The position numbers were made by a program, and so were the translations under genes. Source: Candidatus Pedobacter colombiensis (GTDB taxonomy: Bacteria > Bacteroidota > Bacteroidia > Sphingobacteriales > Sphingobacteriaceae). Taken from it: 64,000 nucleotides of DNA. The notes below the pieces were generated by a model. That model did not search any database. It was not told the DNA's origin and worked only from the letters and a program-made list of their open reading frames with translations. The stretch spans positions 2,604,001 to 2,668,000 of the forward strand of contig CP119313.1 in the NCBI GenBank assembly GCA_029202485.1, in the 5' to 3' direction. Positions 18,301 to 26,310 of this stretch are shown here, one piece after another (positions within the stretch are counted from its first letter, which is position 1; each line of letters opens with the position of its first letter).

Positions 18301-19376
18301 AAAATACTATGGCGCAGGATACAGCCATAAGAAACAGCAGGGTATCTGTAGTGATTATGGAAGATGCAACTGGTGATGTATTGGCTTCGGCAGTTTACCC
18401 ACTTCCCCCTATTAAAAACTGGGATTTGCTAAATATGCCTATTACCGAGCAAAATAAGCTAACTGGTTGGTATACTACTGCAGATTTAGGCTTTACTACG
18501 GCCACACCACCGGGATCAACGGCTAAAGTGTTGACTACAATGGCGGCCTTTAATAAATTAGGTCCTAATGCCGCAAATAGGGTATTTACGGTAAGTTCTG
18601 AAGAGCGCATTAGAACTAAGGGTGTTGAACCTGATGAAACCGGACGCATTAATCTGGAACGTGCATTGGTAAAATCTAACAACGTGTATTTTATTAAAAT
18701 TGCGAATGAAGAGCACCTCCAAAATGAAATGGCTACGCTATACTTAAAAACAGGTATGTTTTTACGCGGAGTTGGTGGCTATTATTACGATAGAGATACG
18801 AATAACCTTAAACAGGAGGACAAATGGAGGGCCTTATGGGAAAAAACAGAATTTAATACCAAGCCTAAATATGATCCTGCACGTATTCGCCGTACAAGAG
18901 CAAAAGGAATATCAGGAATGGCATGGGGACAGGGTGAACTGATTGCTACTCCTGCTGCCGTAGCCCGGCTGGTATCTGGTGTAGCCAATAAAGGTAAACT
19001 GGTTGCCAATCGTTACGTCTTAAAAATCAGTGATTCGGCCACCTTAGTTAATCCTGCTATAAAAATTGCTAACGATCCACAATATGCAGATCTGATCACC
19101 GGTTATATGCTTAAGCAAAGTGAAAATAAAACCTATACGTTAGGCTTAAAGGTGGCTGGAAAAACAGGAACCCCCGAACGGATCTGGAAAGATCAGAAAA
19201 TCAACGATGGATGGTATACTTTTTTTGCACCAAGGGCAAATGGAAAAGGTCATATCGTAGTATGTATCAGGATAGAATCTACAAGAGGATCTAGTAAAGC
19301 TGTAAAACTAGCAGGACAACACGTGATACCTGCCCTCTTGAAATTAGGGTATTTGAGTAAGGAAAAGAATGAATAA
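15396..19376 (+). CDS. RodA/FtsW glycosyltransferase fused to a penicillin-binding transpeptidase
   Basis: A 1326-residue fusion. After one N-terminal helix comes an extracytoplasmic region with a carboxypeptidase-regulatory-like beta domain (GIKGKIVDTAGKPASGVLV, roughly 165-245). A multi-span SEDS domain follows at about 290-775, with GDLGPAMVV, PEAHTDMILPAIGEEFGW and ALPFISYGGSS. A class B-like transpeptidase domain ends the protein, with SxxK as STAK (Ser near residue 1041), SxN as SNN and KTGT. It should polymerise and crosslink peptidoglycan in one chain. A GTG at 15390 is an alternative start. Separate RodA and PbpA are the usual arrangement. Confidence 0.94.
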   Translation: MSKQSITTPNRKVERIFLLLITLVLGALFVTLYHAQQQNFADVPQRLANGTMVNINAANPGKQIKTLLNKGYYFEDKKDIDLIENVVTSGIPLYKEAIDNIGELNKRKFFVPADIAFTQGGKNFKERVIASRLLLGFTGSDSLKYKEEQQRPQQLPAQKDFAKGNYGIKGKIVDTAGKPASGVLVRLQMILPQDTAYTEADVVNDFIAYLRTDANGEYNFQHLPDDKAYGVLPLKPGFQFGRSQGLEDLDKNTTLNFRQSPHSIKLFSTRDFKILKKEKSLIVRTPADYNKWYWIIAVSFFAGFFLLHLLMSVKYPQADQLILPIIMLMTGISFLTLLSLQDPLRDRFLARDSLIFYGIGVFSICIMLSIQMRKFNVDSRWYRMLLVKNAYSKAKGWQWAIMALCLLAMTIIFGTGPEGSGVKVNLFGVQPSEIVKYGIILFLAGFFASNERFITEYSSWRKRWIFFSFALFAMVVAILMYLLLGDLGPAMVVCFTFIILFSFSRGDFMMMVTAIIIYVFSAWFLNVWIATLVTAVLVSLIMVINKKTSESAIMIVMVMAAFLLIDQVPYLDKLIPGPVNRLTERKSIWQDPWNNEVYGGDQVANGIWAIASGGISGQGVGQAFAKTIPEAHTDMILPAIGEEFGWTGIIGIFILFLIFLHRAILIGRQTGMPFLFYLCAGVGISLFIQFLLIAGGSTGALPLSGVALPFISYGGSSLVANMLAAGFLLSVSKVKGTTVQMAYITKQQDKNLVPALLAATIAIILLTMTVSNYITHNEKWVVQPALVADKSGARMFSYNPRIAILMNKLAAGDLYDRNGRILATSKPEHIRKQQHELHAAGINYDLDSAEHKRVDRYYPFEEQLFFWVGDNNTGVFNGSTNGYFAEYEHAAELRGFKTPTVSFNTHANKYHEDRFLPKGVKEMTVSKRDYTALAPLLLSGINSAEVEAFKRRNRDVKLTIDAGLQTSIQNTMAQDTAIRNSRVSVVIMEDATGDVLASAVYPLPPIKNWDLLNMPITEQNKLTGWYTTADLGFTTATPPGSTAKVLTTMAAFNKLGPNAANRVFTVSSEERIRTKGVEPDETGRINLERALVKSNNVYFIKIANEEHLQNEMATLYLKTGMFLRGVGGYYYDRDTNNLKQEDKWRALWEKTEFNTKPKYDPARIRRTRAKGISGMAWGQGELIATPAAVARLVSGVANKGKLVANRYVLKISDSATLVNPAIKIANDPQYADLITGYMLKQSENKTYTLGLKVAGKTGTPERIWKDQKINDGWYTFFAPRANGKGHIVVCIRIESTRGSSKAVKLAGQHVIPALLKLGYLSKEKNE

Positions 19377-19396
19377 AATTTTAAAATAGACATGAT

Positions 19397-20191
19397 ATGT
19401 TTAATCTATTTAACAAACGTAATCCGGAGCCACCACAGGATGTAAAAGCCATTAGAGAGCTATTGCTAACGGCTATAAAACAAGAATTACAAAAGCTTGA
19501 AGGTGGCGAAGGCAAACATATTAAAGGTCTGGCTTTGCTTATCGGCTGCTTACCGGCAGAGAAATTCATGTACGAATCAGCGGTATTTGCCGAAGATGAA
19601 GGCCGTTTTAAAAATGAAATACAGCGCATAGCAGATGATTTTGCTATTGACCTGCCTCAAAACTGGACCATGCAAATCAACTTTGTAGAAGAATTGCCTG
19701 GTGATGCCATAAAACTGAAGGGCATCAATGCTTCCCTTTATATCAGAACGCCGGAACATGTGGTAGTGACCAAATCTAAAACAGCTTACATTCGTACTTT
19801 GAATGGAGAGTCAGAGAAAATGGCCTATAAAATTGGTCCTGAAAATGGTAAAATCAATATTGGAAGAGAACATAAGGTACAGGTTAGCGATGGCTTTTTC
19901 CGCATCAACCATATTGCATTTCCTGACGCCAGTTTCAATGAAGCTAATAAATTCATCAGTAGGCAACATGCACATATTGAATGGGATAGCAATACAGGCT
20001 CGTTTCTGTTATTTGCAGACGAAGGTGGCATACCTCCCAGAAACAAGGTAAAAATCAGGTCGCTTGGCGAGCATAACCCGGTAAAATTAAATGTAACCGA
20101 ACTGGGTCACATATTAATGGAAGGCGACCAGATTATTCTGGGCGAACTTGCAGTTTTAGAATTTAGCTATATTGAAGTCGATAATAATTAA
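19397..20191 (+). CDS. FHA-domain protein
   Basis: A 264-residue cytoplasmic protein. The C-terminal half, about 145-262, carries an FHA domain with INIGREHKVQ, ISRQHAHIEWD and NKVKIRSLGEH blocks, matching the GR, SxxH and N residues that read phosphothreonine. The N-terminal 60-120 residues resemble the domain that precedes FHA in FhaA-type proteins (DUF3662-like), which I infer only loosely. It sits 20 bases after the RodA-PBP fusion and 9 bases before the kinase. Confidence 0.88.
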   Translation: MFNLFNKRNPEPPQDVKAIRELLLTAIKQELQKLEGGEGKHIKGLALLIGCLPAEKFMYESAVFAEDEGRFKNEIQRIADDFAIDLPQNWTMQINFVEELPGDAIKLKGINASLYIRTPEHVVVTKSKTAYIRTLNGESEKMAYKIGPENGKINIGREHKVQVSDGFFRINHIAFPDASFNEANKFISRQHAHIEWDSNTGSFLLFADEGGIPPRNKVKIRSLGEHNPVKLNVTELGHILMEGDQIILGELAVLEFSYIEVDNN

Positions 20192-20200
20192 TATTATACA

Positions 20201-21739
20201 ATGAGTAAAGTTTTTACGATAACAGAAGGATTAGAAAATCTTGGCGCTTTGAGCACGGGCGGCCAGGGTTCTGTTTATAAGGGTAAACGAGTTGGCACCA
20301 TCATCACGGCTGTGAAGATTATGCCTACCCCTATACATACAGAGAGTGAGGATGATAAGAACTTCATCAAGTTTAAAAATGAGGTAGAGAAGCTAAAAAA
20401 GGTAAACGAGGTACCGAACCCCAATGTGGTAAAAATACTGGGCTCTGGACTTACTGAAAGCGGCTCCTTCCCTTTTATAGAAATGGAGTACATTGAAGGT
20501 CCAGATCTGGAGAAACTTTTAATGCCACCACACAGCCCCATCTTTACCATTCATGAGGTAATTAAACTGGCTGAACAATTGGCCAATGCGCTTGCGCATT
20601 GTCACCGTGTGGGCATTAAGCATGGCGACGTAAAAAGCAACAATGTAAAGTTCAATACCGATACGGGCAATTATGTATTACTTGATTTTGGTTTGGCAAT
20701 TATGTCTGATGAACAACGCCGCACCAGTTTACGACATGCTGGCGCGGTAGAGTTTATGGCTCCGGAGCAGCATGATGGAGAAATGTTTTTTCAGACGGAT
20801 ATATACAGCTATGGCATCATACTTTATGAATTGCTTGCCGGTACGGTTCCTTTTCCATTGATTAACAAGAATGAGAGCTCACGCAATCAGGTGATGGTTT
20901 CGCATATAGAGGCCGCAGTTCCCGATTTGATGGCTTTGCGGAGAAACCGTTTACCGGAAAGCTGGGATCTGGAAAAGAAAAAAAAGGAAATGCATGTACC
21001 ACAATGGCTATTGCAAGTCATTCATAAATGCCTGGAAAAGAATCCCGAAAAGCGGTACGCCAATGGCGCTGCATTACAAGATGCCATTATACATCGTGGT
21101 GGTGAATTGGTGGAAGCTGCAAAGTTGGTTGCTTCCCCTAATTCCTTTTACCAAAAGGAGGTTAAGCCGGAAACACCCACTTCTTCTGATGACATAAGCT
21201 TATCTAAACCGGTGTTTGCCATCATGATTTTATCCATCATTATATTGGGTATGCTTTCTGCCTATGGGCTATTTATGAAAAACGATGGTGGCAATCATCA
21301 AGCTGTTTTGGATACGGCAGCCACTGCAAAAGTTGACACCAGTAGTGTTGTACCGGAATATCATGTAGATACAACTACCCAAATGCAGCCTGTGCAAATT
21401 GATACCGCCGCGCAAAAGGCTGAGATTGATAGTCTAAAAAAGGAATATGAAGCCCAAATGGCCGCTTCAGCAAAGGCGGCTGAGGCGAAAGCTAAGGAAA
21501 CAGGACCGATAATCGTTAGCGAAGGTAAAAAATATCAGCTTCCAAAGGGAGTTGTTTATTTCTATGAAGCAGCAAATGGCAATTCGCCTAAAAATGGCGT
21601 ATTGGGTTTATGGAACAACGCGAAATTTAACGTAATTGAAGAAGATAATGGCTTTATTTACGTAACGCATACCAATAAAGACGGTCAGGTTACTAAAGGC
21701 TGGTTAAATAAAAACGATCTTAAAGAGGTTAAGGAGTAA
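20201..21739 (+). CDS. Membrane-anchored Ser/Thr protein kinase with SH3b-like sensor
   Basis: A 512-residue Hanks-type kinase. The P-loop is GGQGSVYKG, the lysine is in AVKIM, the catalytic loop is HGDVKSNN, then DFGLA and MAPEQ. The usual Arg of HRD is Gly, so it may not depend on activation-loop phosphorylation in the RD manner. A membrane helix (FAIMILSIIILGMLSAYGLFM) lies near 340. A coiled-coil-like Ala/Lys stretch and a C-terminal SH3b-like domain (YFYEAANG to GWLNKNDLKEV) should face the periplasm. It ends the cluster. Confidence 0.94.
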   Translation: MSKVFTITEGLENLGALSTGGQGSVYKGKRVGTIITAVKIMPTPIHTESEDDKNFIKFKNEVEKLKKVNEVPNPNVVKILGSGLTESGSFPFIEMEYIEGPDLEKLLMPPHSPIFTIHEVIKLAEQLANALAHCHRVGIKHGDVKSNNVKFNTDTGNYVLLDFGLAIMSDEQRRTSLRHAGAVEFMAPEQHDGEMFFQTDIYSYGIILYELLAGTVPFPLINKNESSRNQVMVSHIEAAVPDLMALRRNRLPESWDLEKKKKEMHVPQWLLQVIHKCLEKNPEKRYANGAALQDAIIHRGGELVEAAKLVASPNSFYQKEVKPETPTSSDDISLSKPVFAIMILSIIILGMLSAYGLFMKNDGGNHQAVLDTAATAKVDTSSVVPEYHVDTTTQMQPVQIDTAAQKAEIDSLKKEYEAQMAASAKAAEAKAKETGPIIVSEGKKYQLPKGVVYFYEAANGNSPKNGVLGLWNNAKFNVIEEDNGFIYVTHTNKDGQVTKGWLNKNDLKEVKE

Positions 21740-21844
21740 GAGCAAGGATTAAGGAGCAAGGATCAAAGACTGGGTGTTTAGCCCTTCATGCGATCCTTGT
21801 TCTTTGCTCTTTTATCCTTAATCCTTGCTCCTTAATCCTTGCTC
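21740..21844. repeat. Long inverted repeat built of a short repeated word, convergent terminator
   Basis: A 24-base arm at 21740-21763 is perfectly complementary to 21821-21844. Each arm holds two copies of the word AGCAAGGATTAAGG or a near copy, and the 57-base interior carries two more degenerate copies on the opposite strand (about 21792-21809). It lies between the convergent kinase and hsp20 genes and probably acts as a bidirectional terminator. It could be a copy of a dispersed repeat family. Confidence 0.75.
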
Positions 21845-21863
21845 CTATTCACTTCCAAACCAA

Positions 21864-22298
21864 TTATGAAACTTTTATTTCTTTAGTAGCTGACTTAGAC
21901 TCATCTTTCTTACCTATGGTAATGTTTAAGATACCATTGGTATATTCAGCTGTTATTTTATCTCCATCTACACTTTCTGGCAAGACAAACGATCTTGCGA
22001 AAGAAAAGTAGTCAAACTCTTTTCTTGTGTAGTCTTTCTTTTCTTCAGTTTCGCTGACTTTTTTCTCAGCCCAAACTGATAATGTATCTTTTTTAAGGTT
22101 GATTTGAAAATCTTCTTTTGTTAAGCCCGGTGCAGCCAATTCAATCTTGTAATCTGCCTCAGTCTCTAAAATGTTCACCCCCGGAACTTTATTAATAGTT
22201 AAATTCTTATTTAATGCTTCACTAAACAATGAGTCGAATACATTGTTAAAATAAGGTGCGGTATTCCTGGTTCTGTTGTTAAATTTTACTAGTGTCAT
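21864..22298 (-). CDS. Small heat shock protein Hsp20/alpha-crystallin
   Basis: A 144-residue holdase chaperone. The alpha-crystallin domain spans about 42-135, from VNILETEADYKIELAAPGLTKEDFQI to the terminal ANGI-type strand GILNITIGKK. An N-terminal arm (MTLVKFNNRTRN) and short C-terminal tail complete it. An unusually good Shine-Dalgarno, GGAGAAA, lies about 10 bases before the ATG. It is transcribed alone, convergent with the kinase. Confidence 0.95.
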   Translation of the reverse strand: MTLVKFNNRTRNTAPYFNNVFDSLFSEALNKNLTINKVPGVNILETEADYKIELAAPGLTKEDFQINLKKDTLSVWAEKKVSETEEKKDYTRKEFDYFSFARSFVLPESVDGDKITAEYTNGILNITIGKKDESKSATKEIKVS

Positions 22299-22382
22299 AA
22301 TTATTTCTCCTATTTTAAGATTTTTAAATTTTCAGTTATATATGTAATTCCTTATTCAACTCTTATACCAACCCTATTTATT

Positions 22383-22871
22383 ATGATATTTAAGACATTT
22401 TGGCGCAATAAAAACAAAAAGCAAGACAAAAAGACAGAAACAATCAATCCTTTAGACAGTTTTAAGTATAAAACCGCAATAGAAACTCGTTTTGCAGATT
22501 TTGATATGTTGGGCCATGTAAACAATGCAGTATATTTTACTTACCTGGAAATAGCCAGAGCAAAGTACTGGAACCAGGCGATACAGTGGGACTGGAAAAA
22601 AACCGGGGTAGTAATAGCCCAAGCTTCACTGGACTATATTTTACCTGTTTTTATAGAAGATAAGATCAGCATGTACGTGCGAACATCTAAAATTGGAAAT
22701 AGCAGCTTCGACTTAGAATATATATTGGTAAAGCTGATACAAGACAAGGAAGAAATATGTAACCGCGGAAAAACCACTTGCGTGGCTTTTGATTATGCAA
22801 CTAAACGCTCTTTCCCTATACCACAAGAAGAAAGAGAAAGGATGATTACTTTTGAGCAATTACAGTTTTAA
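22383..22871 (+). CDS. Acyl-CoA thioesterase, 4HBT hotdog family
   Basis: A 162-residue protein. The hotdog signature RFADFDMLGHVNNAVYFTYLE begins near residue 39, with the catalytic Asp in the DMLGHVNN segment. The first 30 residues are lysine-rich and extra to the domain. Such enzymes hydrolyse acyl-CoA, and the substrate is not evident. It ends with a 4-base convergent overlap (TTAA) with folB. Confidence 0.9.
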   Translation: MIFKTFWRNKNKKQDKKTETINPLDSFKYKTAIETRFADFDMLGHVNNAVYFTYLEIARAKYWNQAIQWDWKKTGVVIAQASLDYILPVFIEDKISMYVRTSKIGNSSFDLEYILVKLIQDKEEICNRGKTTCVAFDYATKRSFPIPQEERERMITFEQLQF

Positions 22872-23242
22872 GAAGCTTTATAACTCAACTGTACAAATGA
22901 GTGCCCTACTTCGCCGGGCATGGGCGGATTTAACTTTCTGATGCCCACAGTAGCGGTTAAGACAAATGGATAAGCATCAAGGATACGATCTATTACATTT
23001 TTGATTACCGTTTCCAGCATTTTCTGAGTTTTAGCCATTTCCGCTAATATAATGGTATTTAATACTTCATAATTTACGGTGTGCTGTAAATTTTCAGTAT
23101 CACCAAAACGAGTAAATTCCACTACAGCATCAACCATAAAATAAATACCAGTCAACTGCTCTTCCGGATAATAGCCATGTAAAGCAAAACATTTAACATC
23201 TTTAAGTGCAACTGTCTGAATATAATTACGATCTTGGGGCAT
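22868..23242 (-). CDS. folB: Dihydroneopterin aldolase
   Basis: A 124-residue FolB converting dihydroneopterin to 6-hydroxymethyl-dihydropterin in folate synthesis. Visible are VALKDVKCFALHGYYPEEQ at the N-terminus, with the active-site GYYPEE equivalent, VNYEVL near residue 60, and VGIRKLNPPMPGEVGHSFV at the end with the catalytic lysine. A TAATTTTG box lies only 5 bases upstream of the ATG, so the mRNA may be nearly leaderless. Confidence 0.92.
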   Translation of the reverse strand: MPQDRNYIQTVALKDVKCFALHGYYPEEQLTGIYFMVDAVVEFTRFGDTENLQHTVNYEVLNTIILAEMAKTQKMLETVIKNVIDRILDAYPFVLTATVGIRKLNPPMPGEVGHSFVQLSYKAS

Positions 23243-23294
23243 TAGGCAAAATTAATTTTTTATAAGGTATTAACCGCCCATACTTTGAAATTAG

Positions 23295-23302
23295 TACCTT
23301 TG
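23295..23302 (+). promoter_or_regulatory. Putative -7 promoter element for acyl-CoA dehydrogenase
   Basis: TACCTTTG matches TAnnTTTG, 39 bases before the ATG at 23342. No good -33 TTTG is seen at the right distance. Confidence 0.4.
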
Positions 23303-23341
23303 AACGGACGGCTGATTGATAAACCAAATATAGCGTAAACA

Positions 23342-24532
23342 ATGAACAAATCTGCGAAAAAAGATCTTTACGAAGCCCCTGATTACTACTTAATAGACGA
23401 ACTACTATCTGAAGAGCATAAGCTAATCCGTTCTACTGCCAGAGATTGGGTAAAAAAAGAAGTAAGTCCGATTATTGAAGATTATGCACAAAAAGCTGAG
23501 TTTCCTAAGCATATTATTAATGGATTGGGAGAAATCGGTGCCTTTGGTCCTACTATTCCGGTCGAATATGGTGGTGCTGGTTTAGATTATATAGCTTATG
23601 GCATATTGATGCAGGAAATTGAACGTGGAGACTCTGGCATCAGATCAACAGCTTCCGTGCAAGGATCATTGGTTATGTACCCTATATTTACTTATGGCAC
23701 GGAAGAGCAACGTCGTAAATACCTACCAAAACTCGCGACAGGCGAACTGATGGGCTGTTTTGGTTTAACTGAACCCGACCATGGTTCGAACCCAGGTGGA
23801 ATGGTGACCAATATTAAAGATAAGGGTGATCATTACTTGCTGAATGGTGCAAAAATGTGGATCTCTAATGCTCCTTTTGCTGATATCGCTGTGGTATGGG
23901 CAAAGGATGAGTCGGGTAAGATAAGAGGAATGATCGTAGAACGCGGCATGGAAGGTTTTACAACCCCCGAAACACATGGTAAATGGAGCTTAAGAGCTTC
24001 GGCTACCGGCGAACTGGTGTTTGACAATGTGAAGGTTCCGAAAGAGAACATCTTCCCCAACATTACCGGATTAAAAGGTCCGCTAGGTTGCTTAAACCAG
24101 GCACGCTACGGTATAGCATGGGGTGCTTTAGGTGCAGCAATGGATTGCTACGATACTGCTTTACGATATTCAAAAGAACGCATTCAATTCGGGAAACCTA
24201 TTGGTGGTTTTCAGTTACAGCAAAAAAAGCTGGCAGAGATGATCACTGAAATTACAAAAGGTCAGCTTTTGGTATGGCGACTTGGCGTGCTTAAGGGTGA
24301 AAACAGAGCTTCTTCGGAACAAATATCAATGGCAAAAAGAAACAGCGTTGAAATTGCATTGGATGTAGCCAGAAACGCCAGACAAATGCTGGGCGGCATG
24401 GGCATAACCGGCGAGTACTCAATTATGCGCCATATGATGAACTTAGAATCAGTAGTAACCTACGAGGGTACACACGATATACACTTACTAATAACCGGAA
24501 TGGACATAACCGGATTAAATGCGTTTAAATAG
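23342..24532 (+). CDS. Acyl-CoA dehydrogenase, glutaryl-CoA dehydrogenase-like
   Basis: A 396-residue flavoenzyme. FAD and substrate blocks are GCFGLTEPDHGSNPG and MWISNAPFADIAVVWA, RIQFGKPIGGFQLQQ lies in the C-terminal helical domain, and the catalytic Glu is in VVTYEGTHDIH near residue 376. The Arg and Ser/Thr pattern around RSTASVQGSLVM resembles the glutaryl-CoA dehydrogenase group, so glutaryl-CoA to crotonyl-CoA is the likely reaction, inferred from family only. The SRPBCC gene begins 4 bases after its stop. Confidence 0.88.
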   Translation: MNKSAKKDLYEAPDYYLIDELLSEEHKLIRSTARDWVKKEVSPIIEDYAQKAEFPKHIINGLGEIGAFGPTIPVEYGGAGLDYIAYGILMQEIERGDSGIRSTASVQGSLVMYPIFTYGTEEQRRKYLPKLATGELMGCFGLTEPDHGSNPGGMVTNIKDKGDHYLLNGAKMWISNAPFADIAVVWAKDESGKIRGMIVERGMEGFTTPETHGKWSLRASATGELVFDNVKVPKENIFPNITGLKGPLGCLNQARYGIAWGALGAAMDCYDTALRYSKERIQFGKPIGGFQLQQKKLAEMITEITKGQLLVWRLGVLKGENRASSEQISMAKRNSVEIALDVARNARQMLGGMGITGEYSIMRHMMNLESVVTYEGTHDIHLLITGMDITGLNAFK

Positions 24533-24536
24533 ATTA

Positions 24537-24917
24537 ATGAAGAATTTTAAAAAATATTATCAGATCCCTGCTTCTCCGGAAGAAGTATATCTCGCGATGA
24601 CCAAAGCACAAAGCATTAAATTGTGGACCGGCGCTGAGGTTGAATTTACTGAGGAACCGGGGACCGAATTCTCTTTTTGGGATGGCGATATTGTGGGTAA
24701 GAATATCGAATTTGAATATGGAAAGAAAATCGTGCAACAGTGGTATTTTGGAGAAGATAGTGAACCTTCAATAGTAACCATTAAATTGCATGAAGATAAG
24801 AAAGGAACGTCCCTGGAGTTTGTACAAACCAATATACCAGATGAGGACTTTGAAGACTTTACCGAAGGTTTAGATGAGTATTACCTGGGGGGCTTACTTG
24901 ATTTCTTTGATGAATAA
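24537..24917 (+). CDS. START/SRPBCC-like (AHSA1-type) protein
   Basis: I choose the ATG at 24537, giving 126 residues starting MKNFKKYYQIPASPEEVYLAM, the usual first strand and helix of the SRPBCC fold. TKAQSIKLWTGAEVEF and the central EFEYGKKIVQQWYFGE are typical of Aha1-C-terminal-domain-like proteins, which bind hydrophobic ligands. Function is unknown. It starts 4 bases after acyl-CoA dehydrogenase and is probably co-transcribed. Confidence 0.8.
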   Translation: MKNFKKYYQIPASPEEVYLAMTKAQSIKLWTGAEVEFTEEPGTEFSFWDGDIVGKNIEFEYGKKIVQQWYFGEDSEPSIVTIKLHEDKKGTSLEFVQTNIPDEDFEDFTEGLDEYYLGGLLDFFDE

Positions 24918-24923
24918 AGTAAT

Positions 24924-24961
24924 AAAAAAGGGGCATTTCTTAATTGAAATGCCCCTTTTTT
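24924..24961. terminator. Bidirectional rho-independent terminator
   Basis: A 16-bp perfect stem of A6-GGGGCATTTC and its complement surrounds the loop TTAATT, with A- and T-runs flanking. It serves the SRPBCC gene on the plus strand and lysA on the minus strand. Confidence 0.9.
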
Positions 24962-24963
24962 AT

Positions 24964-26118
24964 TTAAGCCTCTTCGCTATAAACTGATCTGATTTCATCG
25001 CGCAGGTTATATTTTGAAGCCATTACTTCTCCATAAGCACCAGCACTTCTAATGGCATACAAATCACCCCTAAAAGTTTCCGGTTGCTCTACCTCTTTTC
25101 CAAAACAGTCCGTGCTTTCGCAAATCGGCCCTACAATATCATACTTTAAAGCAGTTTTATTGCCACGGGTTAAGTTTTCAATTTTATGGTACGCTTGATA
25201 TAGAGCAGGACGCATCAATTCAGTCATACCCGCATCCAATATCACAAAGTTCTTTTGCTTACCATTCTTTACATATAGAACTCTGCTAATCAAGGATGCA
25301 CATTGACCAACTACAGCCCTTCCCAGTTCAAAATGAACTTCCTGTGTAGGTTTTATATCCAGAAATTCCGAAAATATCTTGAAGTAGCTATTAAAATCTG
25401 GAATCTGATGATCTGGATTGTGGTAGTCAATACCTAAGCCACCGCCTACATTTAACACCTTTACGGTAAACCCTCTTTCTTCGAACCATAGGGCAAACTC
25501 GTTTACACGCACACAAAGGTTTTTATAGACATCCAGATTCGTGATCTGAGAGCCAATATGAAAATGTATACCCACAAACTCAATATTTGCAGAAGCTCTT
25601 AAGGTTTCGGCGCATTGTGGCAAATCCCATGAATTTACACCAAACTTATTCTCATCTAAACCTGTGGTAATGTTATGGTGGGTGTGCGCATCAACATTCG
25701 GATTGATACGGATGGCTACCCTCGCAACTTTACCTTTTTTTGCGGCCAGCTCATTAATCACTTCCAGCTCCTGAACAGATTCTACATTGAAACAGAATAT
25801 ATCCTGGTCTAAAGCATGGTTAATTTCCTTGTCCGACTTACCAACACCTGCGAAAACAACCTGGTCTTTACTAAAGCCAACTTCGATAGCCTTATTTACT
25901 TCTCCACCACTAACACAATCGGCACCAAAACCAACAGCCTTAATCTTTTGCAAAACAATTGGGTTGAAATTTGCCTTCATCGCATAGTGCACATGAAAAT
26001 TGTATAACTTCGCGGCGTCTGCGCAGGTGCTTAAAGTATCCTGTAACAGTCCCAAATCGTAATAATAGAAAGGTGTTTCTATGTTTGCGAAGCGTGATAT
26101 ATCTTTATTAGAAAACAT
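24964..26118 (-). CDS. lysA: Diaminopimelate decarboxylase
   Basis: A 384-residue PLP enzyme making lysine from meso-diaminopimelate. The PLP lysine is in VHYAMKANFNPIVL near residue 49. HIGSQITN and the glycine-rich VLNVGGGLGIDY are present, and the inter-subunit GPICESTDCFGKE motif carries the catalytic cysteine region. It is slightly shorter than average but complete. lysC lies upstream on the same strand with a 192-base gap that holds a plus-strand small ORF. Confidence 0.96.
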   Translation of the reverse strand: MFSNKDISRFANIETPFYYYDLGLLQDTLSTCADAAKLYNFHVHYAMKANFNPIVLQKIKAVGFGADCVSGGEVNKAIEVGFSKDQVVFAGVGKSDKEINHALDQDIFCFNVESVQELEVINELAAKKGKVARVAIRINPNVDAHTHHNITTGLDENKFGVNSWDLPQCAETLRASANIEFVGIHFHIGSQITNLDVYKNLCVRVNEFALWFEERGFTVKVLNVGGGLGIDYHNPDHQIPDFNSYFKIFSEFLDIKPTQEVHFELGRAVVGQCASLISRVLYVKNGKQKNFVILDAGMTELMRPALYQAYHKIENLTRGNKTALKYDIVGPICESTDCFGKEVEQPETFRGDLYAIRSAGAYGEVMASKYNLRDEIRSVYSEEA

Positions 26119-26119
26119 A

Positions 26120-26296
26120 ATGTTTAAATATCTTGTTATATTTTTTGTAGTTGTACTTGGCTTAATTTACATCGGCAACAATATAGATCTTAGAAATCAT
26201 AAGATCAGCAAAAAAGAGTATGACAGAAGAATCAGATTCTTCATCATACTCATCTTTATATTTATTGGTATCCTGGTATGGATAAAAAAAAGATAG
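26120..26296 (+). CDS. Possible small two-span membrane protein antisense between lysC and lysA
   Basis: A 58-residue frame from the ATG at 26120 reads MFKYLVIFFVVVLGLIYIG, a polar charged loop with KISKKEYDRRIR, and a second helix FFIILIFIFIGILVW ending IKKR. The two-helix topology with positive loops is plausible for a real protein. However, its ATG is only 1 base from the divergent lysA ATG, and it lies within the probable lysC-lysA transcript on the opposite strand. It could be fortuitous. Confidence 0.45.
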   Translation: MFKYLVIFFVVVLGLIYIGNNIDLRNHKISKKEYDRRIRFFIILIFIFIGILVWIKKR

Positions 26297-26310
26297 CCCC
26301 CTGCCTCTTT

